This document shows positions 44,867 to 52,958 of a stretch of DNA of 64,000 bases, piece by piece; the first letter of the stretch is position 1, and the number at the start of each line of letters is the position of its first letter. The notes beneath the pieces were generated by a model. It worked only from the letters and a program-made list of their open reading frames with translations, did not search any database and was not told where the DNA came from. The stretch lies in NCBI GenBank assembly GCA_963780165.1, contig CAWABB010000001.1, forward strand, positions 1,612,001 through 1,676,000, written 5' to 3'. Source of the DNA: CAWABB01 sp963780165. GTDB taxonomy: Bacteria; Bacteroidota; Ignavibacteria; UBA10030; UBA6906. The position numbers were made by a program, and so were the translations under genes.

Positions 44867-46681
44867 CTAGTCCGCCCGGATCAGCACCCGGTACCCGCGC
44901 GGGCCAAGCGTGAGCACGGATCCCCCGGCGAGAGCCTGGCCGCCGAACGCGTCGCGGGCGGTCCCAGGAACGCCGTCGACCCTGACGGGCATCGAGCTGA
45001 AGTTCAGGAAGACCGTGACCGTGTCGGCGCCCGCGATCCGCCGATATGCGTAGACGCCCGTGGCACCCGGACGTGCAAGACGTTCCATCGATCCGCTCAC
45101 CAGCGCCGCATGCTCGCGGCGGAGGCGCGCCAGCGACGTGAAGAGATCTCCCATCGTCCTGTGAGGCGACCAGTCGACGCTCACCTGTTCGAAGAGGCTC
45201 AGCTTCTTCCGATTGCCCACTTCCTCGCCGGTGTAGATCAGTGGAATGCCGGGCATCGTGAACGTCAACACGTTCCCCAGCGCGACGCCATCGGCACCGA
45301 ACTTCTCGGTCGCCGGCGCATCCCACGCGTTCTTGTCGTGATTGGTCGTGAACCGCATCCGCAGAGAACCCACGGGAAACTGCAGCGTCTCGTTCCGGAG
45401 AATCTGGTCGATGAGGTCGGGCGGCCTGGCGCCTTTCAGCATCGGGTCGAGCGCGTCGTAGATGTTCCACGCGTACGTCACGTCGAACGCCTTCACGTGA
45501 TGTTCCGGGAGTGAGCCCTCAGACAACATCATGACCGGCCTGATCGCGTCCAGCGCCGCACGGGCGGCGTCCCAGAAGCCGATCGGCACCAGCTCGGCAA
45601 CGTCGCATCGGAACCCGTCGATGCCGACGTCCCGCACCCACCAGCACATCATCTCGATCATGTACTCGCGAAGCCCGGTCTGTGCATAGTCCAGATCCGC
45701 GACGTCGGTCCAGTCCACGTTCGGGGGCACGATCTTCCCTGTCGAGTCTTTCGTGAACCACTCGGGGTGTTCGGCCATCAGCCTGCTGTCCCACGACGTG
45801 TGGTTCGCGACGAGGTCGATGATCAGTTTCATCCCCTGCGCATGGGTCGCCAGCACAAGACTGCGAAAGTCGTCGAGCGTTCCAAACTCATGATTGATTC
45901 CGTAGAAATCCTGCACGGCATACGGGCTCCCGAGCGTGCCTTTCCGTCTCTCAACTCCGACAGGGTGAATCGGCAGCAGCCAGAGCACCGTGACGCCCAT
46001 CGACTTCAGCTCAGGCAGACGCCGCTGCAGGCCGGCAAATGTTCCTTCGGGGGAGAACGAGCGCACGTAGACCGAGTAGATGACCGCCTCCTTCACCCAT
46101 GTCTCGCTGGGCCGCGCGGGCGCGTCGGCCAGCGGCCCCTTCAGCAATTCCTCAAGACTTCCGGTCGGGGTCAGCGTCACGGGCTTGTAGATCCCGCCTC
46201 CGCCGGCGTAGTCCTTCACGAGCACGGCGATCACGTTCTCGCCGGGGTGGACGGCCTTCGACACGTCGAGCGCGAACGGATCGGAGTACCCCGTGTGCGT
46301 CCCCACGTCGACGCCGTTCACCCAGACCTCTGCATCGTCGTCCACGCCCGCGAAGTGAATGCTCATCGGCGGGATCGGAGCGTCGAGCCGGACGGTACGC
46401 ACGAACCAGCCCCAGCCGTCGTACGAGGCGAGACTCGGATACGCTTCCCAGAACGCGGGCGTGCGGACCGTGCTCCAGCCGGCGCGTGAGACATCCGGTC
46501 TGTACCATCCGTTCACGATTCCCACCTTCGCCGTGTCGGGTCGGAAGAGCCACTCGCCGTCCAACGTGATGCGAGCCGGCGATGCGTGCGACGATGACGT
46601 CAAGAGTGCCATAGCAAGGAGGACCGTACCGAAGTTGACCGGAATGCAGAGCCACGAAGTGAAGAGAGGCGATGTGATCAT
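44867..46681 (-). CDS. Secreted GH13 alpha-amylase family enzyme with N-terminal sugar-binding domain
   Basis: A 604-residue protein. A signal peptide is followed by a jelly-roll domain like those of GH2 enzymes (WYRPDVSRAGWSTVRTPAFW, WFVRTVRLDAPIPPMSIHFAGVDDDAEVWVNG), then a GH13 barrel with GFRCDVAE (nucleophile Asp), MMLSEGS (acid/base Glu) and TTNHDKN (third Asp). It should cut or transfer alpha-glucans outside the cytoplasm. GAGG lies ahead of the ATG at 46681. It follows two membrane acyltransferase-like genes, suggesting a carbohydrate envelope or uptake unit. Confidence 0.88.
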   Translation of the reverse strand: MITSPLFTSWLCIPVNFGTVLLAMALLTSSSHASPARITLDGEWLFRPDTAKVGIVNGWYRPDVSRAGWSTVRTPAFWEAYPSLASYDGWGWFVRTVRLDAPIPPMSIHFAGVDDDAEVWVNGVDVGTHTGYSDPFALDVSKAVHPGENVIAVLVKDYAGGGGIYKPVTLTPTGSLEELLKGPLADAPARPSETWVKEAVIYSVYVRSFSPEGTFAGLQRRLPELKSMGVTVLWLLPIHPVGVERRKGTLGSPYAVQDFYGINHEFGTLDDFRSLVLATHAQGMKLIIDLVANHTSWDSRLMAEHPEWFTKDSTGKIVPPNVDWTDVADLDYAQTGLREYMIEMMCWWVRDVGIDGFRCDVAELVPIGFWDAARAALDAIRPVMMLSEGSLPEHHVKAFDVTYAWNIYDALDPMLKGARPPDLIDQILRNETLQFPVGSLRMRFTTNHDKNAWDAPATEKFGADGVALGNVLTFTMPGIPLIYTGEEVGNRKKLSLFEQVSVDWSPHRTMGDLFTSLARLRREHAALVSGSMERLARPGATGVYAYRRIAGADTVTVFLNFSSMPVRVDGVPGTARDAFGGQALAGGSVLTLGPRGYRVLIRAD

Positions 46682-46712
46682 CCAACCCTCATGTCGTTCA
46701 ACAACGAGCCGC

Positions 46713-47903
46713 CTACCCCGGCGAGACGAGGAAGGCAAGCAGGAATATGGCCAGCGCGAGCCCCTGCAGGAGACGCATCCGCTTCCGGTCGCCGCGGCGA
46801 ACCCGATCCCACCAGATGGCGATCAGGATCATGAGCCCGACGAGAACACCTGTGGTGACAAGAACTTCAGGGTATCCGAAGGAGCGATTCACCCATCGCC
46901 GGAACGAATACCCGCCGACATCGGCGTAGATCAACTGGAGGTGCGCGGCGTACACGAGTAGCGATTCGCGGCCCACACACGCTACGAGAGACCGCTCCCC
47001 TACCCCCGTGCGCCGCTCATAGGCATAGCACAGGGAGAGCAGCAGCAACACCAGCCCAAGACGGAGGAGAACGAAGCTCGGGCTTGTGTACCAGTAATCA
47101 TGCGGCGGGTAGAGCGCCGTCAGCACGGGCTCGATGATGAACGAACCAACGACGAACACAGCCCCGACCATTGCGAATCGCTTCATCGACGACCTGGCCG
47201 GATCGTCCCCTTCACGACCGGGAGTGCGGTCGCGGGCGGCCGTGAACACGCCCCCGGCAACAACTCCCGACAGCAGGAATACCGACCACGGCAACAGCGG
47301 GAACTGGGATCCATATCCCGCATTCAGATATGCGGCGATCGGCAGCGGGAGCAGCCAGGCCGGATTGACGCTCCACATGATGGGGGTCAGCAGGGCGATT
47401 CCGGCAGCCAGCCACGGGAGCGCGGCAAAGAGCCGGCGCTCGGTACGGACGATCTGAAGGATCAGCAGCACCAGCAGCACACTGACCGCGATGCACTGCA
47501 GCACATCCACCGCCCAGAATTTCGTCCAGGCTTCGGGAGATACTCCTTCGATGAAGCGCCGAAGACTGAAGGCGGGCAGGTGCAGCACATATCCGAGCGC
47601 GAGCACGAACAGGAGCTTTCCGGCCTGCTTGCCCAGCGCCGGGCCGAACGAAAGATAGTCGGGGAGTTTGCGCCTGAGAGCGACCGCGAAAACGAACCCT
47701 GAGGCAAAAATGAACGAGGGGGCGACAAGCCCGTCGACGAAGCTGATCAGCCGATACGCGGGCTCTCCGCGCATATCAGTGCGCAGTGTGGCGTTGAGCA
47801 CGTGCGTCTGGACCATCACGATGACCGCCCATCCGCGGAGCAGGTCGACAAACTGCAGGCGCGCGCGCGAACCGCCGGGGCCGGTCGGGCTCTGCGTTCC
47901 CAC
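46713..47903 (-). CDS. Membrane acyltransferase-like protein (HGSNAT/DUF1624 type), copy 2
   Basis: A 396-residue protein with about ten membrane helices. The N-terminal LQFVDLLRGWAVIVMVQTHVLN and VAPSFIFASGFVFAVALRRK match the heparan-alpha-glucosaminide acetyltransferase-like/OpgC group, with the catalytic-type His after the first helix. It probably acylates a sugar across the membrane. The GTG start at 47903 is chosen because the upstream gene ends at 47909; no Shine-Dalgarno is visible. It is a paralogue of the next gene. Confidence 0.8.
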   Translation of the reverse strand: MGTQSPTGPGGSRARLQFVDLLRGWAVIVMVQTHVLNATLRTDMRGEPAYRLISFVDGLVAPSFIFASGFVFAVALRRKLPDYLSFGPALGKQAGKLLFVLALGYVLHLPAFSLRRFIEGVSPEAWTKFWAVDVLQCIAVSVLLVLLILQIVRTERRLFAALPWLAAGIALLTPIMWSVNPAWLLPLPIAAYLNAGYGSQFPLLPWSVFLLSGVVAGGVFTAARDRTPGREGDDPARSSMKRFAMVGAVFVVGSFIIEPVLTALYPPHDYWYTSPSFVLLRLGLVLLLLSLCYAYERRTGVGERSLVACVGRESLLVYAAHLQLIYADVGGYSFRRWVNRSFGYPEVLVTTGVLVGLMILIAIWWDRVRRGDRKRMRLLQGLALAIFLLAFLVSPG

Positions 47904-47908
47904 GCGCG

Positions 47909-49051
47909 TCAGTACGGACGTGTCAGGAACACGTAGGTGACCGCGGTTGCCACGACCATGCGCACCGTGGCAAGACGGCCCGCATGCTGCGTCCTGAGGT
48001 AGGCGTGCACGTGTACCATCGCCGTCATCGCAAGCAGCACCGCGGTCGCGACGGCGAGCGCGGCAGTCATTCCGAGCCGCTGCCCGACGAGCTGCATGAG
48101 TCCATCGTTGGCGGATGACCCGTAGACGAGGATGAGGTGCACAGCGTAGATGAGGAACGAAGCGCGCCCCAGGGCCACGAGCGGACGGCTGAGCGGCCGC
48201 GGAAGCGGGCCGGCGCCGAGGAAACTTGCCGCAAGCGTGAAGACGACAAAGAGCCGGATCAGGATCAGGCCCGGATTGGCCTTCCACCAATCGTGCAGCG
48301 GATAGATGTGCGCCGGCACGAGCGCGCTGATCACGCCGAGCGCAGCGCCAACAGCGCTGATGACCAGGGCGTGCCCGAGCACCACCGGCTCCGTCCCCTT
48401 CGCGCGGCTGCCGAGGTAGAGCCGCCCGACGGCCGCTCCGGCGAGCATGTAGGCGGCGTACGGCACGACCGGAAAGACTGATGGCTGATAGGCGTTGAGA
48501 TATGGGGTGAGGAAGTGCGGCAGAACCCCGCTCAGGTCAGTCGACCAGAGCACAGGAGCCGCAATGGCGATGACCGCCGCCAGCCCGGCCGCGATCGCGG
48601 CTGCGACGGCCGGTGTACGGCTGAGCATCACGATGATCTGGAGCATCAGTAGGGTGACCGCAACGCAGTGCAGGACGTCCACCTGGGCGAATTGCGCCAA
48701 TTCGGAGGACGTGGCGCCGGCAACGACCTTCTCAAAAGAAAAATACGGAAGGTGGAGTGCGTATCCCACAACCAGCAGGAAGAGGATGCGGCCGAGGCGC
48801 TTCGCGACCAACGGCCCCTGCATCCGGTATTCCTCCCACCGCCGCTCGGTGGCGACCATGAATGCCAGGCCCGAGATGAACAGAAAGAGCGGCCCCGTGA
48901 ACCCGCGCACGGCGTCGTAGACCCGGAACATGTCTGTCGTACGCACGGCCGGACTCAGGACCGAATCGACGCTGTGGCCAAGGACCATGATGACCACGGC
49001 AATGCCGCGCAGGATATCCAGGGATTCGAGGCGCTGTGACGAAGGGTGCAT
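47909..49051 (-). CDS. Membrane acyltransferase-like protein (HGSNAT/DUF1624 type), copy 1
   Basis: A 380-residue protein with about ten helices and the family start RLESLDILRGIAVVIMVLGHSVDSV, then GPLFLFISGLAFMVATERRW. Both copies share an ILFLLVVGYALHLP-type helix and a DVLHCVAV/DVLQCIAV segment, so they arose by tandem duplication. The substrate is unknown; the GH13 gene downstream suggests a glucan-related role. Confidence 0.82.
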   Translation of the reverse strand: MHPSSQRLESLDILRGIAVVIMVLGHSVDSVLSPAVRTTDMFRVYDAVRGFTGPLFLFISGLAFMVATERRWEEYRMQGPLVAKRLGRILFLLVVGYALHLPYFSFEKVVAGATSSELAQFAQVDVLHCVAVTLLMLQIIVMLSRTPAVAAAIAAGLAAVIAIAAPVLWSTDLSGVLPHFLTPYLNAYQPSVFPVVPYAAYMLAGAAVGRLYLGSRAKGTEPVVLGHALVISAVGAALGVISALVPAHIYPLHDWWKANPGLILIRLFVVFTLAASFLGAGPLPRPLSRPLVALGRASFLIYAVHLILVYGSSANDGLMQLVGQRLGMTAALAVATAVLLAMTAMVHVHAYLRTQHAGRLATVRMVVATAVTYVFLTRPY

Positions 49052-49111
49052 GGTTGAACGCTGGCGCAGATGCGGGGAACGGGAATTCGGCCGCCGGGAG
49101 GCGACGCGCGA

Positions 49112-49495
49112 TTATGTCCCCATCTTGTCGAGGAGGATCCGCTCGAGCTCGTCGAGGTCCACGGGCTTGGTCACGTATGCTGCCCCGCCGAGGTCCTTCC
49201 CGAATTTCTTCGCATAGTAGTCGTCGACAGCGGTGAGGAACACAAACGGGATGGTTCGATACTCCCGGAGTTTCTGCACTTCCTGGAACAGCTCGAACCC
49301 GTTCGTGCCGGGCATGACGAGATCGGAGATGATGATACTCGGCTTCAGGCGCGCAACCGCCTTCAGCGCTGACTCCGCTCCATCCACTGCCTCAACGTGG
49401 AACCCGCGATCGCGCAGGCCGAAGAGCGTTGCGTCGCGGATAGCGGGCTCATCATCCACGAGCAGGATGAGTTTGTCGGGGCGCGTATGTTTCAT
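49112..49495 (-). CDS. Single-domain response regulator (CheY-like)
   Basis: A 127-residue receiver domain: LILLVDDEPAIRDATL with the Mg-binding Asp pair, the phospho-acceptor Asp in SIIISDLVMPGTNGFEL, FLTAVDD, and Lys in YVTKPVDLDEL. There is no output domain. Start at 49495; a longer upstream frame overlaps hpnE and is spurious. It lies between unrelated genes and its partner kinase cannot be told from context. Confidence 0.9.
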   Translation of the reverse strand: MKHTRPDKLILLVDDEPAIRDATLFGLRDRGFHVEAVDGAESALKAVARLKPSIIISDLVMPGTNGFELFQEVQKLREYRTIPFVFLTAVDDYYAKKFGKDLGGAAYVTKPVDLDELERILLDKMGT

Positions 49496-49664
49496 TGCAT
49501 GACTTTCAACATCTATAATATCAGCAATCCCGACCGGAAACGCAACGGCGGGTGCCGTCGGAAATCTCCTCCTCGTGCTCCCGGGAGGTACGCCCTGAAC
49601 GCGAACAGGGGAAACTGCTCCTCGAGACGGCAACGGTCGCAAAAAGTTTGCATCTCTCGCAACT

Positions 49665-50996
49665 TCACTGCGATACCGTCCGCGCCACACACCCGGCGGC
49701 AGCTTCTCCGCTCCGTATGGCTCCTTCGACTGTCGCCGGCAGCCCCGTCGCGGTCCAATCGCCCGCAAGGAACAGGTTCGGCACAGGTGTCCGCACATCA
49801 GGGCGCAACGCCTCAACCTCCGGCGAGAGGGAGAACGTCGCTCGCTTTTCCCGGATGACCACCGCATGATACGGGGACTGCGCACTCTCGCCGAAGATGC
49901 CCACGCAGTCTTCGATCCCTCGTGCGACCAGTGCCTCGTTTGTCAACGCAGTTTCCTCGTACGCCGCGCTGATCACGAGCGAGAGACGTTCGCCGGCTGC
50001 GTTCACGCGCGCGTGCCTGAACACCCACTGGACACTCCTCCCGAGCACTCCCAGCACGGCGTGCGGAGAAACCCGATGATCGTACCACAGATGAATGCAC
50101 AGGATCGGGGACACTGCCGTCGACGAAATCTCCCGGAGGTGGAAATCCGTATGACGGGAGGCCGGCAGCAGACGCGCGACATGCGTCGAGGGCACCGCAA
50201 GAATCACGCTTGACGCATCGACAACCGCACCGTCCTTCGTCCGGACCCGGACGGCTTTCCCCCCCTCCTCAATCGTCTCAGCCACATCGATCCCGAAGCG
50301 CACGTCGCCGCCGCGCGCGCGTATGTAAGAGACCGCGGGATCAACCAGCAGCTCCGAGAGCCCGGCCCTGGGAATCGCGAGCGCCGCGCCGGTGCGGTGG
50401 GAGAGGAACGCCTCGCGCAGTGAGCGCACGAACACCCGGGCGGAGGCCGCCCCTGGCTTCTCGTTCATGATGGAAATCGCCAGCGGGTGCCAGAACGATG
50501 CCCGGGCCTCGGCGGAGGCTCCATGCCGGTCGAGCCACCGGTCGATTGTCCAGTCCGGCGGGACCCCGGACGCGGATACGGATTCCCGTGCGATTGCGGC
50601 CCCCGCGCGCAGCACGCCGGGTTTGTCCCCGGCCGCAAACAGATTGGAGACCAGCACGCCTCCGAGCAGGTGGAGCGGCGAGGGGAGCGCCGGAAAGCGG
50701 AGACGCAGGTAGCCCCGTCGCGGGTGATGAAAGAGGAGCTCAGGCGTTGTCTGGATATCCAGCAGGTGCGCGCTGCCGATCGTTTCCAGGTAGGCGCGCG
50801 TGCGGGCGTATCCGGCGATCAGCAGGTGCTGCCCGTTGTCGATGACGTCGCCGGTCGTCCGGTCTCGAAACGAGTACGCCCGGCCGCCCGCATACGGGCG
50901 CCGCTCCAGGAGAACGACCGGGATGGAACGGGAAGCCAGTGCAACGCCGGCGGCGAGGCCACTCAGCCCTGCGCCGACGACGACGACGGGTTTCAC
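49665..50996 (-). CDS. hpnE: Hydroxysqualene dehydroxylase / squalene-associated FAD oxidase
   Basis: A 443-residue FAD enzyme: Rossmann motif VVVVGAGLSGLAAGVALASR, GGRAYSF, and a C-terminal LFLAGDWTATGLPATVEGAIRSGE. HpnE reduces hydroxysqualene to squalene, the last step of the HpnCDE route. Its ATG overlaps the hpnD stop (ATGA). It is the last gene of the hpnC-hpnD-hpnE operon. Confidence 0.93.
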   Translation of the reverse strand: MKPVVVVGAGLSGLAAGVALASRSIPVVLLERRPYAGGRAYSFRDRTTGDVIDNGQHLLIAGYARTRAYLETIGSAHLLDIQTTPELLFHHPRRGYLRLRFPALPSPLHLLGGVLVSNLFAAGDKPGVLRAGAAIARESVSASGVPPDWTIDRWLDRHGASAEARASFWHPLAISIMNEKPGAASARVFVRSLREAFLSHRTGAALAIPRAGLSELLVDPAVSYIRARGGDVRFGIDVAETIEEGGKAVRVRTKDGAVVDASSVILAVPSTHVARLLPASRHTDFHLREISSTAVSPILCIHLWYDHRVSPHAVLGVLGRSVQWVFRHARVNAAGERLSLVISAAYEETALTNEALVARGIEDCVGIFGESAQSPYHAVVIREKRATFSLSPEVEALRPDVRTPVPNLFLAGDWTATGLPATVEGAIRSGEAAAGCVARTVSQ

Positions 50997-51883
50997 ACGG
51001 AGGGGATGCTGTGAGGTTCCGCGCGGCGGGCGCGGGCAATCCAGGAGTACTTCAACAAATGGCTGAGCCAGTACCTGAAAGCGATCAGGGCCTTCAGGGG
51101 CGACGATACGGAGATGCGTCGGGCGAAAACGTTGTAGTTGTCACTCTCGATCCGACGGAGCAGATGGGCGTAGATCGACCACATGATGCGCGCCGCGAAG
51201 AAGTAGTACTTGTCCTCATCGCGCAACGATGCACGCGCCGCATCAAAGTAGCATCGGGCCCGGTCACACTCATACCGCATCAACTCCACGAACTGCGGCG
51301 TGTAGCGGCTCTGCAGGATATCCTCTTCGCGGACCCCGAAGCGCTCGAGGTCCTCAAGCGGGAGATAGATCCGGCCACGGCGTGCGTCATCCTTGACGTC
51401 CCGCAGGATGTTCGTCAACTGCAGGGCGATGCCCAGGTTGACGGCATATGCGCGCGTCGACGCGTTCTGAGCCCCGAAGATGGGGCGGCACATCAATCCG
51501 ACGGTAGAGGCAACCAGATAGCAGTACTCGTGGAGATCGTCGAAGCGCTGATAGCGCGTCCGGGTGAGGTCCATCTCCATGCCACGGATCAGGTCATGGA
51601 ACAGCTCGACCGGAATGTTGAACCGGCGTGCGACCGCGCTGATCTGATTGAGAAGCGGGAACGTCGATGTGCCGCTCAGCGCCCGGCCGAGCTCCATCCT
51701 CCAGCGGCGGAGGCGCACGGCCTTCCGCCCCTGATCGGGCTCCTCGTCCACAATGTCATCCGTATAGCGGCAGAATGCGTAGACGGCATGGAGCGCCTCC
51801 CGCTGCGGACGCGGGAGCAGCGAAAAGGAGTAGTAGAAGTTCGTGTTGCTATGTCGCGTGATTGCGGTGGCCGAGGCGTTCAT
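50993..51883 (-). CDS. hpnD: Presqualene diphosphate synthase
   Basis: A 296-residue trans-isoprenyl synthase with both Asp-rich motifs: YTDDIVDEE early and LTNILRDVKDDARRGRIYLP later. HpnD condenses two farnesyl diphosphates to presqualene diphosphate. The ATG overlaps the hpnC stop, and the downstream hpnE start overlaps its own stop. Confidence 0.93.
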   Translation of the reverse strand: MNASATAITRHSNTNFYYSFSLLPRPQREALHAVYAFCRYTDDIVDEEPDQGRKAVRLRRWRMELGRALSGTSTFPLLNQISAVARRFNIPVELFHDLIRGMEMDLTRTRYQRFDDLHEYCYLVASTVGLMCRPIFGAQNASTRAYAVNLGIALQLTNILRDVKDDARRGRIYLPLEDLERFGVREEDILQSRYTPQFVELMRYECDRARCYFDAARASLRDEDKYYFFAARIMWSIYAHLLRRIESDNYNVFARRISVSSPLKALIAFRYWLSHLLKYSWIARARRAEPHSIPSV

Positions 51884-52755
51884 ATTCTCCCGCTGACAAT
51901 CGCTGCCGCCAGAATGCGCAGTCTGTCCGCGCGGCCGACAACGGGCCGCGTCCGGAACACATCGTATCCGGACCGTTCGATCGCGTCGAGGATTGCCACG
52001 CCCCCTCGCCAGATCAGATCCAGCTCAAACCGGAGCCGGCCGCGCACCATTCCAAGGAGCGGTCGCCCGCGCAGAAACAGCGCCCGCGTACGAGCCACCT
52101 GGAACGTCATCAGGCCGCGGAACCTGGCATCCATCGCCGACGACCGAAGGTCCGTTTCAGTATACCCAAAACGCCGTAGATCGTCAAGCGGGAGGTAAAT
52201 CCGGTCTTTCTGCAGATCCACCGCGATATCCTGCCAGAAATTCGTGAGCTGGAGGGCCGTGCAGAGGTCGTCGGAGCGATCGACCGTCGCGGCACTTGCG
52301 GCGCCAAAGAGATGGAGCACGAGCCGCCCGACGGGATTTGCGGAACACCGGCAATACCCGAGCAGATCGTCGAAGGTCTGATGACGGGGCCTGGTGACGT
52401 CCATCCGGAAGGCGGTCAGGAGATCGCGGAGCAACTGCGCGGGGATTGATGTGCGCGCCACGGTTTCCGCGAGCGCGACGAACACTGGCCCCCCCGGGCG
52501 GCCCGCGAGCGCATCGTCCAGCTGCCGCTCCCAGGAGTCCAACGCCCGGAGGCGCTCCGCCGGCGGACCCGTTCCCTCGTCCGCGAAATCGTCGGCAGCA
52601 CGGGCGAATGCATAGACCGCCCAGACGTACGGCCTGAGATTCCGTGGCACCGCAAGCGACGCGACGGGGAAGTTCTCGTAGTGTTCCTTCGCGATCCGCT
52701 CGCAGTGGAGAAACGATTCCCCGACGGCGGGAGATATGGACGTCCTGCGTCCCAT
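51880..52755 (-). CDS. hpnC: Hydroxysqualene synthase
   Basis: A 291-residue paralogue of HpnD with motifs ARAADDFADEG and QLTNFWQDIAVDLQKDRIYLP, as expected of HpnC, which converts presqualene diphosphate to hydroxysqualene. It starts the hpnCDE operon. Squalene-hopene cyclase is not in the window, so the end product (hopanoid, or squalene itself) is open. Confidence 0.92.
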   Translation of the reverse strand: MGRRTSISPAVGESFLHCERIAKEHYENFPVASLAVPRNLRPYVWAVYAFARAADDFADEGTGPPAERLRALDSWERQLDDALAGRPGGPVFVALAETVARTSIPAQLLRDLLTAFRMDVTRPRHQTFDDLLGYCRCSANPVGRLVLHLFGAASAATVDRSDDLCTALQLTNFWQDIAVDLQKDRIYLPLDDLRRFGYTETDLRSSAMDARFRGLMTFQVARTRALFLRGRPLLGMVRGRLRFELDLIWRGGVAILDAIERSGYDVFRTRPVVGRADRLRILAAAIVSGRI

Positions 52756-52764
52756 TCTTCATAA

Positions 52765-52793
52765 AACCTATCAAAATCGGCCCGAAACTGCAA
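52765..52793 (-). promoter_or_regulatory. Possible promoter of hpnCDE
   Basis: On the minus strand TTGCAG and TAGGTT are spaced by 17 bases; the -10 end lies about 10 bases from the hpnC ATG. Confidence 0.4.
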
Positions 52794-52801
52794 TCAGCAC
52801 C

Positions 52802-52830
52802 TTGCTCTTCTTGGCGGTTTTGGATATATT
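52802..52830 (+). promoter_or_regulatory. Promoter of tRNA-tilS unit
   Basis: TTGCTC and TATATT are spaced by 17 bases, ending 11 bases before the tRNA. Confidence 0.6.
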
Positions 52831-52841
52831 AAGTGTCTTTC

Positions 52842-52915
52842 GGCGGGATAGCTCAGTTGGTTAGAGCAATGGAATCATAATCCATGTGTCGGGGGTTCGA
52901 ATCCCTCTCCCGCTA
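52842..52915 (+). tRNA. tRNA with CAU anticodon (tRNA-Met or tRNA-Ile2)
   Basis: A 74-base tRNA that folds fully: a 7-bp acceptor stem with a G.U first pair, a D-stem GCTC/GAGC, an anticodon stem ATGGA/TCCAT with loop ATCATAA (anticodon CAT at 52876-52878), a T-stem GGGGG/CCCTC around TTCGAAT, and discriminator A. CCA is not encoded. A CAU anticodon is read as elongator Met, or as Ile2 after lysidine modification. The lysidine synthetase gene tilS starts 43 bases downstream, which makes Ile2 worth testing. Lack of initiator features (three G-C pairs in the anticodon stem) excludes fMet. Confidence 0.95.
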
Positions 52916-52958
52916 CAACGGACAGCCGGGACGTGCCGGGGCTCCGTGGGGAAAGCAG

